Assembly: GCF_002979435.1 (NCBI RefSeq)
Contig: NZ_PCOV01000014.1
Coordinates: 1-52,566, forward strand
Origin: Microbacterium sp. MYb66
GTDB lineage: Bacteria; Actinomycetota; Actinomycetes; Actinomycetales; Microbacteriaceae
DNA length: 52,566 bases
Reading direction: 5' to 3'
The position numbers and the translations under genes are program-made. This document shows positions 7,488 through 14,404 of this stretch, in pieces. The first letter of the stretch is position 1. Every line of letters starts with the position of its first letter. The notes beneath the pieces were generated by a model that was given only the letters and a program-made list of their open reading frames with translations, was not told the DNA's origin and ran no database searches.

Positions 7488-8921
7488 CTACAGGCCGAGA
7501 GCGTGCGCGGCGGCCTGAGCGCGCGCGACGAGTTCCGCCCGTTGCTCGGCGACCCGTACCGGGGCGGTCCCGCCGACACCGGTCCGGGAGGCGACAGAGC
7601 CCTCGATCGTGAGGACCTCGCGCACCTCCGGCACGAGATGCGGCGACACGGACTGCAGCAGCTGATCGGACGCGTCCTCCAGCCCGATGCCCTGTTCTTC
7701 ACACGCGCGCACCAGCGCACCGGAGATCTCGTGGGCGTCCCGGAACGGCACCCGCCGCTTCACCAGCCACTCAGCGACATCGGTCGCGAGCGAGAAGCCC
7801 TGCGGCGCCAGCGCCGCCATCCGCTCGGTGTCGAAACGCAGTGTCGCGATCATGCCGGCGAACGCCGGGAGCACGACCTCGAGGGTCTGCACCGAGTCGA
7901 AGACCGGCTCTTTGTCCTCCTGCAGGTCGCGGTTGTATGCGAGCGGGAGCCCTTTGAGCGTCGCGAGGAGACCGGACAGGTTGCCGATGAGACGCCCCGA
8001 CTTGCCTCGTGCGAGCTCCGCGATGTCCGGGTTCTTCTTCTGCGGCATGATGCTCGACCCGGTCGAATACCCGTCGTCGAGCGTGACGAAGCCGAACTCG
8101 CGCGTGTTCCAGAGGATGATCTCCTCGGACAGCCGCGACAGGTCGACGCCGGTCATGGCCGCGATGAACGCGAACTCCGCCACGACATCCCGCGCGGCCG
8201 TGCCGTCGAGCGAGTTCTCGGCGGGGCGGTCGAGTCCGAGCTCGGTCGCCACGAGCGCGGGGTCGAGACCGAGGGTGGAGCCGGCCAGTGCTCCCCCGCC
8301 GTACGGCGAGACCCCGGCCCGACGACGCCAGTCCACGAGACGCTCGAGCTCGCGCACCAGCGGCCAGCCGTGCGCCTGCAGGTGGTGGGCGAGCAGCACC
8401 GGCTGGGCGTGCTGCAGGTGCGTGCGCCCGGGGAGGATCGCATCAGGGTGCGCCTCGGCCTGGGCGACCAGCGCGTCGACGACCCGCAGGATGTCGCGGG
8501 CGATCACTCGCGCGTGGTCGATCAGGTACATGCGCACCAGAGTGGCGATCTGATCGTTCCGGCTGCGGCCGGCGCGCAGACGGCCCCCCAGCTCCGGTCC
8601 GAGCTCCGCGATCAGCGCCTGCTCGAGTGCGCCGTGCACGTCTTCGTCGGTCGGCACGGGGCGGAGGGTGCCGTCGGCCACGCGGCGGGCGACGGCGTCG
8701 AGTCCCTCGTGCATCCGCCGCGCTTCATCCGCCTCGAGATACCCCGCCGCCGCCAGCGCTGTGGCATGTGCATGCGAGCCGGCGATGTCGTAGGGAGCGA
8801 GGATCCAGTCGAAGTGGGTCGATCGGCTGAGCTCGACCAGCTCGGGCGACGGGCCGGTGGCGAAGCGCGCGCCCCAGAGCGCGCCTTCGTTGGTGCCTTC
8901 GTGCGTCGCGTCCGACATCAT
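7488..8921 (-). CDS. argH: Argininosuccinate lyase
   Basis: 477-aa enzyme of the last step of arginine synthesis, cleaving argininosuccinate to arginine and fumarate. The fumarase/aspartase superfamily signature GSSIMPQKKNPD carries the catalytic serine loop; GRTHLQHAQP, with the other catalytic histidine, and RSRNDQ are also present. The start at ATG 8921 overlaps the argF stop (ATGA); a second ATG follows immediately. It is the last gene of the arg operon. argG, needed to make its substrate, is not in this window, nor is argR. Confidence 0.95.
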   Translation of the reverse strand: MMSDATHEGTNEGALWGARFATGPSPELVELSRSTHFDWILAPYDIAGSHAHATALAAAGYLEADEARRMHEGLDAVARRVADGTLRPVPTDEDVHGALEQALIAELGPELGGRLRAGRSRNDQIATLVRMYLIDHARVIARDILRVVDALVAQAEAHPDAILPGRTHLQHAQPVLLAHHLQAHGWPLVRELERLVDWRRRAGVSPYGGGALAGSTLGLDPALVATELGLDRPAENSLDGTAARDVVAEFAFIAAMTGVDLSRLSEEIILWNTREFGFVTLDDGYSTGSSIMPQKKNPDIAELARGKSGRLIGNLSGLLATLKGLPLAYNRDLQEDKEPVFDSVQTLEVVLPAFAGMIATLRFDTERMAALAPQGFSLATDVAEWLVKRRVPFRDAHEISGALVRACEEQGIGLEDASDQLLQSVSPHLVPEVREVLTIEGSVASRTGVGGTAPVRVAEQRAELVARAQAAAHALGL

Positions 8922-9847
8922 GCGTCCTTCTTGCCGAGGAGCCACACCAGCAGGGCCTTCTGCGCGTGCAGACGGTTCTCCGCCTCGTCCCAGACCACGC
9001 TCTGCGGACCGTCGATGACCGAGGAGTCGACCTCGTAGCCACGATCTGCGGGGAGGCAGTGGATGAAGATCGCCTCCGAGTCGGCGAGCGTCATCGTCTC
9101 CGGCGTCACCTTGTAGCCGCCCAGGTCGCGGATGCGCGCGAGCTTCTCCTCCTCCTTGCCCATCGACACCCAGGTGTCGGTGACCACGACGTCCGCGCCG
9201 GCTGCGGCCTCGACCGGGTCGGTGTACAGCGCGATCGACCCACCGGTCTCGGCGGCGCGACGATCCGCGGCCTCGATGACGTCCGCACGCGGCGCGTAGT
9301 CCGCCGGGGAGGCGATGCGCACATGCATTCCGGCGGTGACGCAGGCGAGCGCGTACGAGTGGGCCATGTTGCTCTGCCCGTCGCCGAAGAACGTGAGCGT
9401 GAGTCCCTTGAGGTCGCCCTTGTGCTCGCGGATCGTGAGCAGGTCGGCCAGCAGCTGGCACGGGTGGAAGTCGTCCGACAGGGCGTTGATCACGGGGACC
9501 CGGGTGCCCGCGGCCATCTCCTCGAGGCCCGACTGCGCGTACGTGCGCCACACGATGGCCGCGACCTGACGCTCGAGCACCCGTGCGGTGTCGGAGGGGG
9601 TCTCCTTGCCGCCGAGCTGGCTGTTCGCCGTCGAGATGATCAGAGGGGAACCACCGAGGTCGGCGATGCCCACCGCGAAGGAGACCCGGGTGCGCGTCGA
9701 GGACTTGTCGAAGATCACGGCGACGGTCTGCGGGCCGGCGAGGCTCTTGTCGGCCCAGCGGTCCTTCTTCAGCTCGAGGGCGAGATCGAGGATCTCGGCC
9801 TGCTCGGCGGGCGTCAGATCGTCGTCGCGCAGCAGGTGGCGGGTCAT
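8918..9847 (-). CDS. argF: Ornithine carbamoyltransferase
   Basis: 309 aa. Converts ornithine and carbamoyl phosphate to citrulline. Carbamoyl-phosphate motif STRTR near residue 50, HPCQ in the middle, and the ornithine-binding DTWVSMG and HCLPA motifs in the second half are all visible. Cytoplasmic trimer in the family. Overlaps argD and argH by 4 bp at each end. In many actinobacterial clusters argR follows argF; here argH follows directly. Confidence 0.95.
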   Translation of the reverse strand: MTRHLLRDDDLTPAEQAEILDLALELKKDRWADKSLAGPQTVAVIFDKSSTRTRVSFAVGIADLGGSPLIISTANSQLGGKETPSDTARVLERQVAAIVWRTYAQSGLEEMAAGTRVPVINALSDDFHPCQLLADLLTIREHKGDLKGLTLTFFGDGQSNMAHSYALACVTAGMHVRIASPADYAPRADVIEAADRRAAETGGSIALYTDPVEAAAGADVVVTDTWVSMGKEEEKLARIRDLGGYKVTPETMTLADSEAIFIHCLPADRGYEVDSSVIDGPQSVVWDEAENRLHAQKALLVWLLGKKDA

Positions 9848-11049
9848 GCGGGTACCTTTCCGGAAGCAGAGGCCTGGACGTCGGCGAGGGATGCCGTGAA
9901 CAGCTCGCGGAACTCCGCGAGCTCGGCGTCGCCGATGGTGAGCGCAGGTGCGATGCGCACCGTCTCGGGGTTTGCGGCATTGACGATGAGACCGCGCTCC
10001 TGGGCGGCCGCCACGACGTCTCCGGCGACCGGAGCGGACAGCGCCACGCCGACGAGAAGTCCGCGCCCGCGCACGCCGACGATCAGCGGGGAGTCGATGT
10101 CGAGGAGGATCTCGCGCAGCTCGGCACCACGTCGAGCAGCGTTCTCGACGAGGCCGGCGCTCTCGATCTCGGCGAGCACCGCATCGGCGACGGCCGTCGC
10201 CAGCGGGTTCCCGCCGAACGTGGAGCCGTGCGATCCAGGGGTGAAGAGGGAACTGGCCGCCCCGTAGGTGACGAGCGCGCCGATCGGGAATCCGCCGCCG
10301 ATGCCCTTCGCCAGCGTGATGGCATCGGGCGTGATGCCCTCGTGACTGAAACCGAACCACTGGCCGGTACGACCGGCCCCGGTCTGGATCTCGTCCACGA
10401 TCAGGAGCGCGCCATGGGTGAGGGTCAGCGAGCGAGCGGCCGCGAGGTACCCCTCGGGCAGCTCGACGACGCCGGCCTCGCCCTGGATAGGTTCGACGAT
10501 CACGGCGGCCACGCGGTCGTCGATCGCTGCTTCGAGTGCCTCGATCGTGGCCGGGATGTGCTCGACACCGGCCGGCATCGGCTCGAACGGGGCGCGCATC
10601 GATGCCTTGGCGGTCATCGCGAGGGACCCCATCGTGCGGCCGTGGAAGCCGTTCTCGAGCGCGAGGATCCGCGGGCGCTCCGCGCCACCGTGCAGGCGGG
10701 CGAGCTTGAAGGCGGCCTCGTTGGCCTCGGCGCCGGAGTTCGAGAAGAACACCCGCCCGTCGATGCCGGCGCCGGCGAGGCGCTTGAGGCGTGCGGCGAG
10801 CGCGAGCTGGGGAGGCGTCGCGAAGTAGTTCGACACGTGGGCGAGCGTCGCCGCCTGCGTCGAGACCGCCGTGACGAATGCGGGATGCGCGTGACCGAGG
10901 GAGGTCACCGCGATGCCGGCGAGGAAGTCGAGGTGGCGTCGGCCGTCGGCATCCCACAGGTACGAGCCTTCACCGCGGACCAGCATCGCCAGCCGGTCCC
11001 CCGCGTTGAGCACCAGATCGCGTGCCGCATCGTCCTGCCAGACGGTCAT
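9844..11049 (-). CDS. argD: Acetylornithine aminotransferase
   Basis: 401-aa PLP-dependent class III aminotransferase that converts N-acetylglutamate semialdehyde to N-acetylornithine. SNSGAEANEAAFKLAR binds the cofactor phosphate region, IVDEIQTGAGRTG carries the PLP-contacting Asp, and the Schiff-base lysine is in ITLAKGIGGGFPIGA. Overlaps argB upstream and argF downstream by 4 bp each (ATGA), so translation is coupled. Confidence 0.95.
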   Translation of the reverse strand: MTVWQDDAARDLVLNAGDRLAMLVRGEGSYLWDADGRRHLDFLAGIAVTSLGHAHPAFVTAVSTQAATLAHVSNYFATPPQLALAARLKRLAGAGIDGRVFFSNSGAEANEAAFKLARLHGGAERPRILALENGFHGRTMGSLAMTAKASMRAPFEPMPAGVEHIPATIEALEAAIDDRVAAVIVEPIQGEAGVVELPEGYLAAARSLTLTHGALLIVDEIQTGAGRTGQWFGFSHEGITPDAITLAKGIGGGFPIGALVTYGAASSLFTPGSHGSTFGGNPLATAVADAVLAEIESAGLVENAARRGAELREILLDIDSPLIVGVRGRGLLVGVALSAPVAGDVVAAAQERGLIVNAANPETVRIAPALTIGDAELAEFRELFTASLADVQASASGKVPA

Positions 11050-11963
11050 GCCGTCACCTCCGTCTTTCCCAGAACCACTTCGGTTCCGATTCCCTTGCTG
11101 GTGAAAAGCTCGACGAGCACCGAGTGCGGCACCCGCCCGTCGATGATCGCGGCGGCGTCCACGCCGCCCTCGACCGCATCGAGGCAGGCGCGCATCTTCG
11201 GGATCATCCCTGACTCGAGCTTCGGCAGCATCCGGATGAGGTCCTCGGAGGTCAGATGCGAGACGAGCGAATCACGATTGGGCCAGTCGGCATAGAGCCC
11301 CGGCACATCCGTGAGGATCACGAGTTTGCGCGCGTTCAGCGACACGGCGAGGGCCGCGGCCGCAGCATCCGCGTTGACGTTCAGCGACTGACCGGGGTGG
11401 TCGAGGTCGGGCGCGATGCTCGACACGACCGGGATGCGACCGGCCGCGAGGTGGTCGAGCACCGGGGTCGGATCGACCTCGACGACATCGCCGACGCGAC
11501 CGAGATCGACCTCTTCGCCGTCGATGACGACGCCGCGGCGGCGTCCGCCGAAGAGCCCGGCGTCCTCCCCGCTGAGACCTGTGGCTATCGGACCGTGCGA
11601 GTTGATCTTGGTCACGAGCTGCGGGTTGACCTGGCCGGTGAGCACCATGCGCACGACACTGATCGCCTCGGTGTTGGTGACGCGATAGCCGCCCTTGAAC
11701 TCGCTGGGGATCTCGAGACGCTGCAGCATGTTCGAGATCTGGGGCCCTCCACCGTGGACGACCACCGGAAGCACTCCGACATAGCGGAGGTAGGCGATGT
11801 CCTGCGCGAAGGCATCCTGCAGCTCCTCCGACACCATCGCGTTCCCGCCGTACTTGATGACGACGATCTGGTCGCGGAACTTCTTCAGCCACGGCAGGGA
11901 CTCGATGAGCGTGGTGGCCTTCTGCGCGGCGACTTCGGCCGGGGTGTCCTGGATGTCGGTCAT
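11046..11963 (-). CDS. argB: Acetylglutamate kinase
   Basis: 305 aa. Phosphorylates N-acetylglutamate, the second committed step. KYGGNAM near residue 40 and the glycine-rich VVHGGGPQ bind ATP and substrate, as in the amino-acid kinase fold. An N-terminal helix before the kinase core (about 25 residues) is typical of arginine-sensitive, hexameric enzymes, so feedback inhibition by arginine is plausible. Overlaps argJ and argD by 4 bp. Confidence 0.95.
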   Translation of the reverse strand: MTDIQDTPAEVAAQKATTLIESLPWLKKFRDQIVVIKYGGNAMVSEELQDAFAQDIAYLRYVGVLPVVVHGGGPQISNMLQRLEIPSEFKGGYRVTNTEAISVVRMVLTGQVNPQLVTKINSHGPIATGLSGEDAGLFGGRRRGVVIDGEEVDLGRVGDVVEVDPTPVLDHLAAGRIPVVSSIAPDLDHPGQSLNVNADAAAAALAVSLNARKLVILTDVPGLYADWPNRDSLVSHLTSEDLIRMLPKLESGMIPKMRACLDAVEGGVDAAAIIDGRVPHSVLVELFTSKGIGTEVVLGKTEVTA

Positions 11964-13117
11964 GAGGCGTAGGCGCTGTTCTCGTGCACGTAATCGTGGG
12001 TGAGGTCGTTGGTGAGGACGGTCGCAGTCGATTCCCCGACCTTCAGGTCGATCACGAGGTGTGTGGCGCGCGGGGTGAGATCGACCTCTTCGCGAGGGCG
12101 GTCGGGGCCGCCTTCGGTGCAGACCCGGACGCCGTTCATCCAGACGTCCACGTCGTACGGGTCGAACTGCGCGGTGGTCGTGCCGATCGCCGCCAGCACC
12201 CGACCCCAGTTCGGGTCGTTGCCGAAGATCGCGGCCTTGAACAGGTTGTTGCGCGCGACGGAGCGGCCGACCTCGACCGCCTCCTGCTCGGACACCGCGT
12301 GCAGCACTTCGATCGTGATGTCGTGGCTCGCACCCTCGGCATCACCCTGGAGCTTGACCGCGAGCTGCTGGCAGAGCTCGGTGAGAGCAGCGGCGAAGTC
12401 GTCGAGGTCGGGCACGACCTCGGATGCGCCGTTGGCGAGAAGCGTGACCTGGTCGTTGGTCGACATGCAGCCGTCGGAGTCGAGACGATCGAACGTCTGC
12501 CCCGTCGCCCTGCGCAGCGCCTCATCGGCCTGCAGCGGCTCGAGCACGGCATCGGTCGTGATCACCACGAGCATCGTGGCGAGTCCCGGTGCGAGCATCC
12601 CCGCGCCCTTCGCCATGCCGCCGATCGTCCAGCCGTCACGGCTGATGACAGCCGTCTTCGCCACGGTGTCGGTGGTCATGATGGCCTGCGCCGCGTCCTC
12701 GCCGCCGGCGGCGCTGAGTTCGGCGATCGCCTGCTCGGTACCGCTGAGCACCCGCGCGCGGAACGTCTCGTCGCCGGTGCCGATGAGCCCCGTCGAGCAG
12801 ATCAGCACGTCGCCGGCGCTGACCCCGAGGAGCTCGGCGGCCTTCTCGGCAGTCTGGTGCGTCGTCTGGAAGCCGAAGCTCCCGGTGAAGCAGTTCGCCC
12901 CACCGGAGTTGAGCACGACGGCCTCGACCACGCGATCGGCGACGGCCTGCTGCGACCAGATGATCGGGTTGGCTTTGGCGCGGTTGCTCGTGAAGACCGC
13001 AGCACCGACCTTGCGAGGTCCGCGGTTCACGACGACGGCGACATCGAGCTTTCCGGTGGACTTGAGTCCGGCGGCGACACCGGCCGCCTCGAATCCTGCG
13101 GGGGCGGTGACGCTCAC
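11960..13117 (-). CDS. argJ: Glutamate N-acetyltransferase / ornithine acetyltransferase
   Basis: 385 aa. Transfers acetyl from N-acetylornithine to glutamate, closing the acetyl cycle. Autoproteolysis occurs before the threonine of the ATML motif, visible in AKGAGMLAPGLATMLVV, which splits the chain into alpha and beta subunits. Both halves are intact. Overlaps argC and argB by 4 bp. Whether it is mono- or bifunctional (ArgA activity as well) cannot be read from the sequence. Confidence 0.95.
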   Translation of the reverse strand: MSVTAPAGFEAAGVAAGLKSTGKLDVAVVVNRGPRKVGAAVFTSNRAKANPIIWSQQAVADRVVEAVVLNSGGANCFTGSFGFQTTHQTAEKAAELLGVSAGDVLICSTGLIGTGDETFRARVLSGTEQAIAELSAAGGEDAAQAIMTTDTVAKTAVISRDGWTIGGMAKGAGMLAPGLATMLVVITTDAVLEPLQADEALRRATGQTFDRLDSDGCMSTNDQVTLLANGASEVVPDLDDFAAALTELCQQLAVKLQGDAEGASHDITIEVLHAVSEQEAVEVGRSVARNNLFKAAIFGNDPNWGRVLAAIGTTTAQFDPYDVDVWMNGVRVCTEGGPDRPREEVDLTPRATHLVIDLKVGESTATVLTNDLTHDYVHENSAYAS

Positions 13118-14166
13118 GGCGCGACTCCGTTCAGTGAGAGGGCGCGGGCCTCGGGCAGCCCCAGCGCGATGTTCATGGATTGGATGGCTGCTCCCGCGGT
13201 GCCCTTGACGAGGTTGTCGACCGCGGCGACCACGGTCACACGGTTCGCGGCCCGGTCGATCGCCAGCCCGATCAGCGCGGTGTTGGCGCCCAGCACATCG
13301 GCTGTGCGCGGGAAGCGTCCCTCCGGCAGCAGCTGCACGAAGGTCTCATCGCCGTACGCGCCCTGCCACGCGTCGCGGATCTGCGCGTCGGTGGCACCCT
13401 CGACGATCGGGGCGGTCGAGGTGGCGAGGATCCCCCGCGACATCGGGACCAGAACCGGAGTGAAGGAGATCCGGATGCTGTCGGCATCCGCACCCGAAGC
13501 CGCGGCGAGCGCCTGACGGATCTCGGGGATGTGCCGGTGGGTCCCGCCGACGGCATAGGGGTTCGCCGTGCCGAGAATCTCGCTGCCGAGCAGATTGGTC
13601 TTGAGGCTCTTGCCCGCGCCGGACGGACCGACCGCGAGCACCGAGACAATGTCGGACGGGTCGATCACGCCGGCAGCGACGCCGGGAGCGAGGCTCAGGC
13701 TCACGGTCGAGGCGTTGCAACCGGGAGCGGCGATGCGGGTCGCACCCCTCAGCTGCTCGCGCTGCTTGCCGTTCCCGACCAGCAGCTCCGGGACGCCGTA
13801 CGTCCACGGTTCGTGGAACCCGCCGCCGTAGAACGCATCCCACGCCGATGCCGAGGTGAGCCGATGGTCGGCACCCGCGTCGATCACGAGCGGAACGTCG
13901 CCCAGGGCGTCGGTGTACTGGCCTGACTGCCCATGAGGGAGCGCGAGGAACACGATGTCGTGGCCGGAGAGGATCGCGGGTGTCGTGTCCTGCAGGGTGA
14001 GATGCGCGAGTGAACGCAGATGCGGCTGGTGATCGACGAGAGGCTGCCCGGCGTTCGAATGCGCCGTCACGGTGCGGATCTCGATGTCGGGATGATCGGC
14101 CAGGAGGCGGAGGATCTCGCCGCCTGCGTAGCCGGATGCGCCGGAGACGGCGACGGAATACGTCAT
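13114..14166 (-). CDS. argC: N-acetyl-gamma-glutamyl-phosphate reductase
   Basis: 350-aa NADPH-dependent reductase. The Rossmann motif GASGYAGGEILRLL is at residues 9-22 and the active-site cysteine lies in IAAPGCNAST. First structural gene of the operon. AAGG in TTAAGGTAGAAGC gives a plausible ribosome site 7 nt before the ATG; the same bases read TAAGGT 6 nt before the ATG, so an internal leaderless start cannot be excluded. A 113-nt gap separates it from an Arg-rich leader ORF. Confidence 0.95.
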   Translation of the reverse strand: MTYSVAVSGASGYAGGEILRLLADHPDIEIRTVTAHSNAGQPLVDHQPHLRSLAHLTLQDTTPAILSGHDIVFLALPHGQSGQYTDALGDVPLVIDAGADHRLTSASAWDAFYGGGFHEPWTYGVPELLVGNGKQREQLRGATRIAAPGCNASTVSLSLAPGVAAGVIDPSDIVSVLAVGPSGAGKSLKTNLLGSEILGTANPYAVGGTHRHIPEIRQALAAASGADADSIRISFTPVLVPMSRGILATSTAPIVEGATDAQIRDAWQGAYGDETFVQLLPEGRFPRTADVLGANTALIGLAIDRAANRVTVVAAVDNLVKGTAGAAIQSMNIALGLPEARALSLNGVAP

Positions 14167-14222
14167 GCTTCTACCTTAACGGTCGGGCCCTCGAGGAAAT
14201 CGGGACCGGGGACGGGGCCGGA

Positions 14223-14248
14223 GGCGGCGACACCGGCACTCGACCGCC
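14223..14248 (-). promoter_or_regulatory. Hairpin in the arg operon leader
   Basis: Eight base pairs (14223-14230 with 14240-14248, one bulged base) and a 9-nt loop, 31 nt after the stop of the leader ORF. No U-tract follows. It may be part of an attenuation switch; I cannot resolve competing structures by eye. Confidence 0.35.
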
Positions 14249-14278
14249 GTGCGTGCACAGGCAGGAGGGCGGGGTCGC

Positions 14279-14359
14279 CTACAGTCGGCGGCCGCGGCGT
14301 CGGCGCACAGCGATGACGCTCGGAGCGAGCGTCGAAGAAGCGGTGGCGGCCGAAGGCAT
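14279..14359 (-). CDS. Putative Arg-rich leader peptide of the arg operon
   Basis: A 26-codon ORF from ATG 14359 to TAG 14281-14279, opening MPSAATASS and ending RRRRGRRL. Six of its last eight codons encode arginine (CGC four times, CGA twice). TACTGT (14371-14366) is 6 nt before the ATG and TTGCGG (14395-14390) lies 18 bp further up, so the ORF would start a leaderless mRNA. It ends 113 nt before argC. Length, codon run and position are those of ribosome-mediated attenuation leaders. Arg-rich ORFs also arise by chance in GC-rich DNA, so conservation must decide. Confidence 0.5.
   Translation of the reverse strand: MPSAATASSTLAPSVIAVRRRRGRRL
14315..14333 (-). other. Short hairpin inside the leader ORF
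   Basis: GACGCTC / GAGCGTC, 7 bp with a 5-nt loop, within codons 9-15 of the leader ORF and just upstream of its Arg run. It could act as a pause or switch element, or as part of a terminator for the thi transcript arriving from upstream. Confidence 0.35.
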
Positions 14360-14365
14360 GACGTG

Positions 14366-14395
14366 ACAGTAGCGCGGCCGCCACCGCATCCGCAA
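14366..14395 (-). promoter_or_regulatory. Predicted arg operon promoter
   Basis: TTGCGG (14395-14390), 18-bp spacer, TACTGT (14371-14366). The predicted start coincides with the ATG of the leader ORF at 14359. A perfect 12-bp inverted repeat (GCGGTGGCGGCC, arms 14340-14351 and 14376-14387) straddles the -10; one arm lies in the spacer and one just after the start, so it could be an operator. Confidence 0.5.
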
Positions 14396-14404
14396 ATCCG
14401 ACGT

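Noticed and set aside
11984..13516. Long plus-strand ORFs opposite argJ and argC
   Set aside because: Codon-mirror ORFs of the GC-rich arg genes; no ribosome site or recognisable domain.
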